Program-made: the position numbers and the translations under genes | Shown here: positions 22,353 to 31,114 of the stretch, in pieces | Layout of the letters: each line of letters begins with the position of its first letter | Numbering within the stretch: the stretch's first letter is position 1 | Notes under the pieces: model-generated | The model's input: the letters and a program-made list of their open reading frames with translations, nothing else | Told to the model about the DNA's origin: nothing | Database searches by the model: none | DNA from: Prevotella sp. | GTDB lineage: Bacteria > Bacteroidota > Bacteroidia > Bacteroidales > Bacteroidaceae | NCBI GenBank assembly: GCA_015060485.1 | Contig: SUYI01000024.1 | Span: forward strand, 1-54,662 | Length of the DNA stretch: 54,662 nucleotides | Direction of reading: 5' to 3'

Positions 22353-24907
22353 AACGCACGCTATATACTCTGACGCTTCTGGCCTGCATCCTCTGCATGC
22401 CACTTAACACTTTCGCACAGCGTGTCAGCCATACATATAATAATGCGTCGCTCAGCGAAGCCCTGCTCCAGTTGAATAACGAGCAGACGGGATACGTCAT
22501 CAACTTTCTATACAACGAACTGGAGGACTTCCGCATCACTGCCACCATCAAGAATAAGAATCTTCCCGATGCCATTCAGCAGATGATAGGTTTCTATCCC
22601 GTCCGCATGAACATAATGCCTGACTACCACGAAATCTACGTGGAGTGTACCCACAAGACCGATCGTCACCTGACAGGCACCATCATCGATGAACAGGGCC
22701 AGCCCGTGGCATACGCTAACGTAGCCATCCTCAATCCTGCTGACTCCACGCTACTTAGTGGTGGTGTCAGCAACGAGAATGGATACTTTGCTATTCCATA
22801 CGAACAGCCCACAGTTCTCGCCCGCATCTCCTACGTCGGTTACAAGACCGTCTATCGGCTCTGCAGTCAATCCGTAGTGGGAACGATTCGGATGCAGCCA
22901 GAAACACAAACATTGAAAGGTGTAACGGTGAAAGGCCAACGACTGCTCTATACTTCAACTGACAGAGGATTGCAAGTTTCGGTTCAGGGCACTCCATTAG
23001 AGCAATTCGGTTCCGTCGCGGAAATGCTCACCCACCTGCCCCTGATGATGAGCAACGGCGAGGTTGCAGGTCACGGCAAGCCGGAAATCTATATCAATAA
23101 TAAGAAGGTGCGCAATGAACAGGAACTCGACCGCCTCCGTGCTGATGAGATTCTGTCGGCAGAGATTATCACCAATCCTGGTGCTGAATATGGTGCGGAA
23201 GTCACCTCTGTCATCCGACTGAAAACCGTCCGCAAGACGGGCGAGGGCTGGAGCGGTAACTTCTCCGCTGCCTATCGCCAAGGCAAGGAATGCTATGCCA
23301 ATGGCAACGCTGCACTGAACTACCGCCTGCGCAACGGCATGGACTTCTTTGCCCGTGGCTTTTTGACAAGCAACAACCAGGTGATTACCGCCACTGCCAA
23401 CGACCAACTACAGGCTTCCAGCACGTGGGACTTCAAGAAAGAAAGCACCTTTCTCAATCGTTACAACTACTACTTTGCCGACCTCGGGTGGAACTGGGAA
23501 ATCTCTGAGAAGCATTCCGTCGGCCTAACCTACACCGCTAACAACTATATCTCCGATGCGACGCACAGCATAGAAACCGACGAGGAGGTATGGCGTGACG
23601 CCAATTTCTGGGAAGCAGAGACCAACAAAACAGTGACTTCTCTAAAACCTCGGATGGAGCATACCGTGAATGCCTACTATGTCGGGGAAATCGGCAAGTG
23701 GAAACTAGACTTCAGTGCCGACTACTATGGTGGACATTCTGAGAGTGATATGGAAGGTGGCACCATTGGCGAGAAAGGCGTTAGCAGCAAAACACTGACC
23801 AAGAACAATCTGCTGGCAGAGAAAGTCGTCGTCACAGCACCAGTTCCTAAAGGAACCCTGACCTTTGGTGAGGAAGTGTCGGGAGTAGACCGCAAGAGCA
23901 ACTTTACCCAAAGTGGTTTCTCTGCTGATAACAGCGTACACCAGCAGACTACGACGTGGTCGCTGTTCGTCAACTACGCCCTGCAAGTGAAGAAGTTCAA
24001 ACTCAATGTAGGATTGCGCTGGCAGAACGAACACAATGACTACGAAACAAATGGCCGTAAAGACCCGGAGCAAAGTCCTGACTATCATGTGCTTATCCCA
24101 CGCCTCTCTCTTAACTACCGAACGGAGAAATGGACGCACACCTTCAGTTATCAATGTTTCCGGCAAAATCCTGCTTATTCCACGCTCAGTACTGCCGTCA
24201 AATATCGCAGCAAATACGAGTACGAAACCGGTAACCCATACCTTCGCCCTGCAACAACCCATTATCTCTCATGGACGACCAACTACCGATGGGTTCACGC
24301 TGAGTTGTATTACCAATACATTAAGAACCTCAACCATTCTTTTCAGGTCGCCTATGATGATATAGACCATCCAGGCGTAATACTCAATGACCGCCGCAAT
24401 GTGCCCAAAAGCCAGAATTACGGAATGGAAGTTAGCGTCTCGCCAAAGATTGGTATCTGGCAGATGAACTACACTGCATGTTTCTTCTTCAACAACCGAG
24501 ACTTAGAAGCTATCGGCATAACACATCAATGGAACGGACTTTGTACTTACTTCAATCTTGACAATACATTATCACTACCACAGAACTGGCTACTGAACAT
24601 TGGAATGGAACTGACACCACGCTATAATTCAGGCTGCTCGCAGACGAAAGCAACAGGTGGGATAAACCTCCGATTGAGTCGACAGTTCTTAAAAGACAAG
24701 AGCCTCAGCGTGGCCATCCTTGCCAACGACATCCTCCACACCCGATACATTGAGATGACAGCTTATGGCGGCATTAATGTCCGTACCCAGTTCAGGGAGT
24801 ATCGCGATACCCGCCGCATCGGCATCAACCTCTCTTGGAAATTCAACGCCACCAAGAGTCGCTATAAGGGCAGCCACGCCGGACAGAGCGAGCGCAACCG
24901 ACTATAG
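22349..24907 (+). CDS. STN-domain outer-membrane beta-barrel protein, cassette B
   Basis: An 852-residue outer-membrane protein. Signal peptide (about 1-24, LLACILCMPLNTFA/Q), STN-like domain (LSEALLQLNNEQTGYVINF), beta-sandwich regulatory domain (GTIIDEQGQPVAYANVAIL...GYFAIPYEQPTVLARISYV), plug-like segment (GKPEIYINNKKVRNEQEL, IITNPGAEYGAEV), then a barrel ending in SRYKGSHAGQSERNRL. The first 170 residues are nearly the same as in A and C, whereas the barrels diverge strongly, suggesting different ligands with a shared signalling N-terminus. A GGGCAG/CTGCCC hairpin terminator follows. Confidence 0.88.
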   Translation: MKRTLYTLTLLACILCMPLNTFAQRVSHTYNNASLSEALLQLNNEQTGYVINFLYNELEDFRITATIKNKNLPDAIQQMIGFYPVRMNIMPDYHEIYVECTHKTDRHLTGTIIDEQGQPVAYANVAILNPADSTLLSGGVSNENGYFAIPYEQPTVLARISYVGYKTVYRLCSQSVVGTIRMQPETQTLKGVTVKGQRLLYTSTDRGLQVSVQGTPLEQFGSVAEMLTHLPLMMSNGEVAGHGKPEIYINNKKVRNEQELDRLRADEILSAEIITNPGAEYGAEVTSVIRLKTVRKTGEGWSGNFSAAYRQGKECYANGNAALNYRLRNGMDFFARGFLTSNNQVITATANDQLQASSTWDFKKESTFLNRYNYYFADLGWNWEISEKHSVGLTYTANNYISDATHSIETDEEVWRDANFWEAETNKTVTSLKPRMEHTVNAYYVGEIGKWKLDFSADYYGGHSESDMEGGTIGEKGVSSKTLTKNNLLAEKVVVTAPVPKGTLTFGEEVSGVDRKSNFTQSGFSADNSVHQQTTTWSLFVNYALQVKKFKLNVGLRWQNEHNDYETNGRKDPEQSPDYHVLIPRLSLNYRTEKWTHTFSYQCFRQNPAYSTLSTAVKYRSKYEYETGNPYLRPATTHYLSWTTNYRWVHAELYYQYIKNLNHSFQVAYDDIDHPGVILNDRRNVPKSQNYGMEVSVSPKIGIWQMNYTACFFFNNRDLEAIGITHQWNGLCTYFNLDNTLSLPQNWLLNIGMELTPRYNSGCSQTKATGGINLRLSRQFLKDKSLSVAILANDILHTRYIEMTAYGGINVRTQFREYRDTRRIGINLSWKFNATKSRYKGSHAGQSERNRL

Positions 24908-24924
24908 ATTACTCTTGTTTTGAT

Positions 24925-24963
24925 GGGCAGTCGTCGGACTCGTGCCGACGCTGCCCTCTTTTA
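24925..24963 (+). terminator. Terminator after cassette B
   Basis: GGGCAG-T-CGTCGG (24925-24937) pairs with CCGACG-CTGCCC (24945-24956) with one bulged T, followed by TCTTTTT. Nearly the same hairpin follows cassette C at 30919-30950. Confidence 0.8.
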
Positions 24964-25037
24964 AGATTAAACGAAGGAATTTAGTTCATTTTGTATATTT
25001 TTTCCTTCAATTATAGTGCTGTTTCGAGAATTATCCG

Positions 25038-25084
25038 TATCTTTGCACTGAAAAAATGGTCGAATGTTCGACTGTTTTTTCAGT
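25038..25084 (+). promoter_or_regulatory. -7 box and long leader palindrome before the AAA ATPase
   Basis: TATCTTTG (25038-25045) is followed at 25047-25084 by a 38-nt hairpin that pairs completely in RNA if two G-U pairs are allowed: ACTGAAAAAA pairs with TTTTTTCAGT, and GTCGAA with TTCGAC around a TG loop. It ends 23 bp before the ATPase start. It could be an attenuator or a bound operator. Confidence 0.6.
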
Positions 25085-25107
25085 AACAATTATTAAAAGG
25101 ATAAGAA

Positions 25108-26427
25108 ATGATTATTCAAAGAAGTCAATTTGTAAACGAGCTGCTCAGCAAGCGATGGAACGGTAAGGTAAAGATCATCACCGGTATCCGCCGCTGTGGC
25201 AAGTCGTTCCTGCTTTCAACGCTCTACAAGGATTACCTGCTGAAGGAGGGGGTGTCGAAGGACTGTTTTGTAGAGTTGGCATTAGACAAAAAGGCATATA
25301 TAAAGTATCGGAATCCTAACGAACTTTACAACTATGTGCTTCGTAAAACGCAGGATACCGAGAAACGCTACTATGTCTTCATTGATGAGATACAGTTGTC
25401 GTACAAAGTGAAGAACGAGGATGTAGATGAAAAACTGGTTCCTGATGAAGATCGTGACATGCTCTACACCACGTTCTATGACATCCTGAACGACCTGATG
25501 GCACGTAACAACCTGGATATCTACGTCACTGGCTCGAACAGCAAGATGCTTTCGAAAGATATTGTCACTAACTTTCGTGACCGCGGAACGGAGATTAAGG
25601 TCTATCCGCTGTCGTTTAAAGAATATTATCCCGTATCTGGATTGGAGAAGGCAGATGCACTGGAGGAGTATCTTACCTACGGCGGCATGCCGTTGGCGGT
25701 GCTGGAAAAGGATGAAACGGAGAAACGAAAATACCTGAGGGGACTCCACAAAAGGGTCTATCTGAAGGACATCGTGGAGCGATACAAACTAAAGGACGAC
25801 GAGGTGCTGGAGGCACTGATTGACGCTTTGTCGTCGGCCGTAGGTTCGCTGACTAATCCACATAATCTGGCAAATGCGGCTGGCTCACTGATGAAGCGCA
25901 CTACCTCTGACAATACCATCAAGAACTATCTGGACTACCTGGAGGATGCCTATCTCTTTGTGAGTTCCAAGCGGTACGACATCAAAGGGAAGCGATACTT
26001 TGAGAACACGCAGAAATACTATTCAATGGATACTGGTTTGAGAAATGCCAAGCTGAACTACCGCCAGCAGGAGCGGTCGCATCTGATGGAAAACATGATA
26101 TTCATTGAACTCATCCGCAGGGGTTACAGTGTGGATGTTGGTGTGGTGGAACTGACCCGTGTCAATGAACAAGGCAAGAAGCAACAGTCGCAATACGAGA
26201 TTGACTTCATTGTCAATACGGGCAGCGAGAAGGTATATATCCAGTCGGCACTGAATGTAGATACGGAAGCAAAGAAAAGTCAGGAGACCTTTTCGCTGAA
26301 GAATTCCGGCGACTTTTTCCGCAAGATTGTCATCACCGACGGAAACGCAAAGCCTTGGACTGACGAGGACGGCATCATGTATATGGGTGTAATTCCTTTC
26401 TTGTTAGAGGATGTGAAAATCATTTAA
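25108..26427 (+). CDS. AAA ATPase with DUF4143-type C-terminus
   Basis: A 439-residue ATP-binding protein of the AAA_14/DUF4143 family, common in Bacteroidota with unknown function. Walker A is GIRRCGKSFLLS (about residues 26-37), Walker B is YYVFIDEIQL (89-98), with a sensor region YVTGSNSKML. The C-terminal part (from GLHKRVYLKDIVERYKL) has the DUF4143 winged-helix and nuclease-like segments, including ENMIFIELIRRGYSVDVGVVE and YEIDFIVNT, where the acidic and hydrophobic pattern resembles a degenerate PD-(D/E)XK fold. It separates sigma cassettes B and C and starts 3 bp before the MutS-like pseudogene. Confidence 0.9.
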   Translation: MIIQRSQFVNELLSKRWNGKVKIITGIRRCGKSFLLSTLYKDYLLKEGVSKDCFVELALDKKAYIKYRNPNELYNYVLRKTQDTEKRYYVFIDEIQLSYKVKNEDVDEKLVPDEDRDMLYTTFYDILNDLMARNNLDIYVTGSNSKMLSKDIVTNFRDRGTEIKVYPLSFKEYYPVSGLEKADALEEYLTYGGMPLAVLEKDETEKRKYLRGLHKRVYLKDIVERYKLKDDEVLEALIDALSSAVGSLTNPHNLANAAGSLMKRTTSDNTIKNYLDYLEDAYLFVSSKRYDIKGKRYFENTQKYYSMDTGLRNAKLNYRQQERSHLMENMIFIELIRRGYSVDVGVVELTRVNEQGKKQQSQYEIDFIVNTGSEKVYIQSALNVDTEAKKSQETFSLKNSGDFFRKIVITDGNAKPWTDEDGIMYMGVIPFLLEDVKII

Positions 26428-26429
26428 GT

Positions 26430-27225
26430 ATGAATCCAAAGGAACTATATACAGAGCGTATCAAGACGCTAACGGATGAAATCTATCAGTTGAACAAGTA
26501 TAACCGACTGGTTGTTGTACTGGAACTGACGGCTATCGCATTGGCTATTGGCTGCGTGGTGGCTTATACAATATGGGGCGGCATATTGGTGTTGGTAGTG
26601 GCTGCATTGTTCATAGCCGTATATGTGGCCATCCGTTGGAAAGACAGCCGAAATAGTCGTTTGTCGGAACAGAAGGAGAATTACCACTGGTGGCAGCGAT
26701 TTCTTGGCAAAAGAGTTGGCCGCCTACCGCGATTAGGCACATACGTCAGCATGATTATGCAGATTGTGACGTCCGACTTGAAGAGTCAGGAGGGGCGCGA
26801 CATTATTGGGCAGTTGTCTGCTGACGAGCAGGATGCGTACCACCAATGACCTTGCCCACGGCATCAGCTACTTCAATGCTGAACTGCTACGGCTACAACA
26901 GCTCATTGAGACCTGCAAACAGAACTGCCACACGCTTATCATCCTCGACGAGATACTGAAGGGTACCAACTCGCTCGACAAGCTCAACGGCTCGCGATTG
27001 TTTCTCCAGTCAGTTTCAACACTTCCCATTACTGGTATCACCGCCACCCACGACCTGGAATTGTCGAAGATGGAGCAGGAACATCCTGACCGTTTCCACA
27101 ACTACTGCTTTGAAATCCGTCTTTCCGACGAAATCACCTACACCTATCGTCTCTCCGAAGGTGTAGCCCGAAATCAGAATGCTACCTATCTTCTAAAGAA
27201 TATCTTAAAGACAGCATTGGAGTGA
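26430..27225 (+). pseudogene. MutS-family ATPase gene with internal deletion
   Basis: Two pieces of one gene in different frames. The first (26430-about 26840) has the N-terminus with two membrane helices (LVVVLELTAIALAIGCVVAY and the following segment) and continues to LKSQEGRDIIGQLSADEQ. The second (about 26830-27225) is the end of a MutS ATPase: MRTTNDLAHGISYFNAEL, Walker B and D-loop region LIILDEILKGTNSLDKLNGS, ATHDLELSKM and ARNQNATYLL. The central part with Walker A is missing and the join near 26830 shifts frame. Full-length relatives are membrane-anchored MutS-like proteins of unknown role. Very likely non-functional. Confidence 0.8.
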
Positions 27226-27226
27226 A

Positions 27227-27250
27227 AAAATGCTTTAGGGTTAGCATTTT
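27227..27250 (+). terminator. Hairpin between MutS pseudogene and cassette C
   Basis: AAAATGCT (27227-27234), an 8-nt loop, and AGCATTTT (27243-27250). The T run is short, so termination strength is uncertain. Confidence 0.45.
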
Positions 27251-27283
27251 CTGCTTCTGAGGGGTATTGTAATAAAAGACGTG

Positions 27284-27754
27284 ATGGAAAGTCAAGTGAT
27301 TCAACAGCTGTTCATGCAGCATTATGCCAAGATGTTGAGGGTGGCGCGCACTATCCTCTACGACGAGCAGGAAAGCCAGGATGTGGTTAGCGACATCTTT
27401 GCAAGCTTGCTTCACGGACATACGGTCTTGATGCCGGAAACAGCGGAAAACTACCTTTTGCGAAGTGTCCGCAACCGATGCCTCAAGCAGTTGCACCACA
27501 CATCGGTCCCCATTGCTGCAAGTGGCTATACTGAGGCTACGGACGATTCCGAAGTAGAAGACGAAAGACTGGCAGACATCGACGAGTTCGTCGCCAGTCA
27601 TCTGTCCGAACAGGAGCAGCGCATCTTCCGCCTCCGTTTCTCCGACGGACTTAGCTATGAAGAGATTGCCGCCGCTGAGTGCATCAGTCGTGTAGCCGTA
27701 TGGAAACATCTTTCCCACGCCTTAAACCTCATCAAGAACCATTTTAACAAGTAA
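27284..27754 (+). CDS. ECF sigma-70 factor, cassette C
   Basis: A 156-residue ECF sigma factor. Region 2: LFMQHYAKMLRVARTILYD and ESQDVVSDIFASLLHG; region 4: YEEIAAAECISRVAVWKHLS (about residues 125-144). The region 2-4 linker is shorter than in A and B and acidic (TDDSEVEDERLADIDEF). ATG at 27284 is preferred over the GTG three bases upstream. No consensus housekeeping promoter is visible in the 58 bp before it, so it may be transcribed from its own ECF promoter or from upstream genes. Confidence 0.92.
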   Translation: MESQVIQQLFMQHYAKMLRVARTILYDEQESQDVVSDIFASLLHGHTVLMPETAENYLLRSVRNRCLKQLHHTSVPIAASGYTEATDDSEVEDERLADIDEFVASHLSEQEQRIFRLRFSDGLSYEEIAAAECISRVAVWKHLSHALNLIKNHFNK

Positions 27755-27759
27755 GGACT

Positions 27760-28332
27760 ATGCAAACCCCAGACAAAAAGAAGCAGATGTTTCATGACAT
27801 GCAGGAGCATCCCGAGAAGTACTCAGAAGAGCAGATTGAAGCCATGATGGACGAACTCGATCGTTTGCCTGATGTAGATACTGCTTGGCAGAAGTTCCGG
27901 AGGACGGAACAATTCTCTTCACGTCGTTGGCTTAAAGTCGCTGCTTCCATTATCGGCATCCTAATGCTCACAGGCATTGCATACGCTGCCGTACACATCA
28001 TCAGCCATAGCGCAGAAGTAGATGAGAAAGTCCCGACTCAGGAGGTGCAGAATATTAATTCGCCAAAAAACGATACAGCTGGCAAGATACTCACGGCTGA
28101 CAGCATCCCACAGACGCGTATCTTCGAGAATATACCGCTCGACGAGATGGTGAGCGAGATAGCCCATTATTATAATAAGGTGGCTGACATCCAGAGCGAG
28201 GAAGCCCACGAACTGCGCCTTTACTATAAGTGGGAGCCTAAGGATTCGCTTGAAAGTGTCATCGACGATCTGAACCACTTCGACCGCGTGAGCCTCGCCA
28301 TCGAGGACGACAAACTGATAGTGAAACCTTAA
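27760..28332 (+). CDS. Single-pass DUF4974 anti-sigma factor, cassette C
   Basis: A 190-residue regulator, the shortest of the three. It has MFHDMQEHPEKYSEEQIEAM, VDTAWQKFRRTEQF, a membrane helix (about residues 57-76, LKVAASIIGILMLTGIAYAA), a linker and a DUF4974-like domain (FENIPLDEMVSEIAHYYNKV to FDRVSLAIEDDKLIV). It follows the sigma gene by 5 bp and precedes the barrel gene by 6 bp; the ATGA overlaps of cassettes A and B are absent here. Confidence 0.88.
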   Translation: MQTPDKKKQMFHDMQEHPEKYSEEQIEAMMDELDRLPDVDTAWQKFRRTEQFSSRRWLKVAASIIGILMLTGIAYAAVHIISHSAEVDEKVPTQEVQNINSPKNDTAGKILTADSIPQTRIFENIPLDEMVSEIAHYYNKVADIQSEEAHELRLYYKWEPKDSLESVIDDLNHFDRVSLAIEDDKLIVKP

Positions 28333-28338
28333 TCCCCC

Positions 28339-30903
28339 ATGAAAAGAGCAATGAAAAAGTTATTCATCCTGCTGTTATTGTGCGCAGCAGTCAACAGTAT
28401 CGTGGCGCAGAAGATTACCCGCAGCTACCAGAACCAGTCGCTCAGCCGAGTGCTGGAAGACCTGAATGCCGCCACCTCCCGCCACGAGATATCATTCGTA
28501 TATAACGACCTTGAGGACTTCACCGTCACCTGCACCTTCGAACGTCTCAGCCTCAACGATGCGCTGATGAAGGTCGTAGGCTTCTATCCCGTCCGCATAG
28601 TCAGGGATGGCGACAAGTATTTTGTGGAGTGTACCCACAAGACGGAGCGCCACTTGAGGGGAACCCTCATCGACGAACAGGGCCAGCCTGTGGGCTTTGC
28701 CAATATTGCCGTCCTCAATCCTGCTGACTCCACTCTTCTCTCTGGTGGGGTCAGCAATGAGGCTGGCCAGTTTGTCGTTCCCTACGAGCAACACAAAATC
28801 CTCGTCCGCATCAGCTTCATCGGCTACAAGACCATCTATCGCCTTTGCACCCAAGAGGATATGGGCACCATCCGGCTCCAGCGCGACAGCTATGTGGTGA
28901 AAGGCGTGGAGGTGAAAGGCTACAAGCCGACAATGAAGATGATTTCGGGCGGCATGGAGATTGACGTGCAAGGCACGCTGCTTGCCGAGGCAGGCTCTGG
29001 TCTCGACGTACTCTCACAATTGCCACGTGTCAACGTCTCCGCCAACGGTTCCGTAGAAGTGTTTGGTAAAGGCGCGCCCCAAATCTACATCAACGGAAAG
29101 AAGATGCGCAACAAAGACGAACTGGAACAACTGACCTCGAAAGACATTAAGTCGGTTGAGGTCATCACCATGCCTGGTGCAAGATATGATGCCACACTTG
29201 GTTCCGTCATCCGTATCAACACCATCAAGCGACGCGGTGATGGGTTCAGCCTGTACTGCATCGCCAGAGGAACCTATTTCCACGACTATGGTGATGCCTT
29301 CGGCGCATCCATGACCTATCGCAAGAGCGGACTGGAGGTGAACTTCTATCCTTATTTCGTGGATTCGTACATAGGCGAGGACAACCACTTCGGCAGTATC
29401 CTCCATCTATCAGACCACGACACAGAGACGATGCAGAAAGGTCTGTTCGAATCGCACACCAAATCCATCGTGCCAGACTTTAAACTCAGTTACGACTTCG
29501 ATGCCAACCACTCCATTGGTGCCTCATACAGATTTCAGAAGACGCTGAAGAATAAGGATGGCATGGAGTCTGACTACACCGTCTACCGCGACAACACATT
29601 GCAGGGAGTGGTTGCACAGAGCCAACTCCGCGACTGGGATGTGAAGTCGCACAATGCCAACGCCTACTACATCGGAAAGATGAGACAGTGGGACATCAAT
29701 TTGGACGGATCGTATGTGCATACAACCGTTGATCGTGGGCAGCATATTACAGAGACCAGCCAAGAGTATGATGACCGCACTATCAACACCTCCTCACGGC
29801 AAGACAGCCGAATGTATGCCATAAAGGCTATAGCTGCCTGTAAATTCCCAAAAGGCGAACTCTCCTTTGGCACAGAGATAACCCACTCGCACGTGGAGGC
29901 CGACAACCGCAACCCTGAGGGATATATTACGGAGTCGGACAACAAAATACTGGAAAGCAACTATGCAGGATTTGCCTCCTACAACTTGCGGCTTGGCCAA
30001 TGGTCGTTCGAAGCTGGTATCCGATACGAGTACGTAAACTCAGACTATTATAACTACGGCATCAAGGACGATGATGTGAGTCGACGGTACAGCGGGCTAT
30101 TCCCCAACCTGTCAGCGTCATGGAACAAAGGCAAGTGGGGGTTGCAGTTTGCCTACGCCAAGAAGACACGCCGCCCTGGCTATGGCCAGTTACGCAGTTA
30201 TCAGCAGTACGACAACCGCTATGCCTACGAAGGGGGAAGCCCTGAACTGCAGCCCGCCATCAACCACATGCTGGAGGCAATGCTCAACTGGCAGTGGCTG
30301 AACTTCAGCCTTGGATATACCTATATACACAACTATATGATGTGGAGGAACGAATTGTACGGTAATCAGGAAGTGGCGTATGCCCGATGGATGAACATCG
30401 ACCACAAGCAGGAGTTGAATGCCTCAGTCGGACTCCAACCGAAATATGGTTGGTATCGCCCTCAGCTGGAACTCGACTATTATCAGCAGTTTCTTGATGC
30501 CAAAAAGTACGGCTATGTATCCAACCTGCGCCGTCCAATCTTCCACATAGACCTAAACAACAAATTTGTCATCAACAAATCGTGCTGGCTGGGTGTACGT
30601 GGAAAGGCTTCATCTGGCGGTGACAGTATGAGTCAAGAGACGGATGCTTACTGGTTCGTCAGCCTTCAGGCCTACAAGAGCTTCTTCAATGGAGCCTTGG
30701 CCTTTAACCTCACCATCAACGACATCTTCAACACCAATATGGAGAAATGGAAGATGCGCACTCATGATGTAGAGATTAGCAAGGACTGCAACAACTACAG
30801 CATGACATGCGGCATCCGCCTGCAAGTGACCTACAACTTCAACACTACCCACTCGAAGTACAAGGGTACGGGTGCTGGTAATGATGAAAAGAACCGCTTA
30901 TAA
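28339..30903 (+). CDS. STN-domain outer-membrane beta-barrel protein, cassette C
   Basis: An 854-residue outer-membrane protein. Signal peptide (about residues 1-24, LFILLLLCAAVNSIVA/Q), STN-like domain (LSRVLEDLNAATSRHEISF), beta-sandwich regulatory domain (GTLIDEQGQPVGFANIAVL), plug-like segment (GKGAPQIYINGKKMRNKDEL, VEVITMPGARYDATLGSVI), barrel, and the tail KYKGTGAGNDEKNRL. More similar to A than B in the barrel (YAKKTRRPGYGQL against YAKRTTRPSYWQL). No genes for a SusD partner or enzymes follow before the terminator. Confidence 0.88.
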   Translation: MKRAMKKLFILLLLCAAVNSIVAQKITRSYQNQSLSRVLEDLNAATSRHEISFVYNDLEDFTVTCTFERLSLNDALMKVVGFYPVRIVRDGDKYFVECTHKTERHLRGTLIDEQGQPVGFANIAVLNPADSTLLSGGVSNEAGQFVVPYEQHKILVRISFIGYKTIYRLCTQEDMGTIRLQRDSYVVKGVEVKGYKPTMKMISGGMEIDVQGTLLAEAGSGLDVLSQLPRVNVSANGSVEVFGKGAPQIYINGKKMRNKDELEQLTSKDIKSVEVITMPGARYDATLGSVIRINTIKRRGDGFSLYCIARGTYFHDYGDAFGASMTYRKSGLEVNFYPYFVDSYIGEDNHFGSILHLSDHDTETMQKGLFESHTKSIVPDFKLSYDFDANHSIGASYRFQKTLKNKDGMESDYTVYRDNTLQGVVAQSQLRDWDVKSHNANAYYIGKMRQWDINLDGSYVHTTVDRGQHITETSQEYDDRTINTSSRQDSRMYAIKAIAACKFPKGELSFGTEITHSHVEADNRNPEGYITESDNKILESNYAGFASYNLRLGQWSFEAGIRYEYVNSDYYNYGIKDDDVSRRYSGLFPNLSASWNKGKWGLQFAYAKKTRRPGYGQLRSYQQYDNRYAYEGGSPELQPAINHMLEAMLNWQWLNFSLGYTYIHNYMMWRNELYGNQEVAYARWMNIDHKQELNASVGLQPKYGWYRPQLELDYYQQFLDAKKYGYVSNLRRPIFHIDLNNKFVINKSCWLGVRGKASSGGDSMSQETDAYWFVSLQAYKSFFNGALAFNLTINDIFNTNMEKWKMRTHDVEISKDCNNYSMTCGIRLQVTYNFNTTHSKYKGTGAGNDEKNRL

Positions 30904-30918
30904 ATCTCTCTCGTTAAA

Positions 30919-30950
30919 GGGCAGTCGTCGGCCTCATACCGACGCTGCCC
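30919..30950 (+). terminator. Hairpin after cassette C
   Basis: GGGCAG-T-CGTCGG and CCGACG-CTGCCC form a 12-bp stem with one bulge, nearly identical to the hairpin after cassette B. Here no T run follows, so it may be an RNA-stability element rather than a simple terminator. Confidence 0.6.
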
Positions 30951-30997
30951 ACAATGTAATTCAGATAAAAAGACGAAAAAAATGCGCATCTTCTCTA

Positions 30998-31086
30998 AAA
31001 ACTCTCAACCTAAGTTGAGACTTTCACCCTCGGCATCCGATTTTCGGGCTTGCCGAGGGTTTATTTGTGCGACTTTTTGTAACTTC
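30998..31086. repeat. 89-bp terminator/promoter element, copy 2 (before GNAT operon)
   Basis: 88/89 identical to 21001-21089. In this copy the stem CCCTCGGCA/TGCCGAGGG is perfect. It ends in TTTTTGTAACTTC 29 bp before the GNAT start codon, so the GNAT-esterase operon may share its promoter type with sigma cassette B. Confidence 0.8.
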
Positions 31087-31114
31087 GCGGTCAGAATTCG
31101 TAAAAAATAATATA

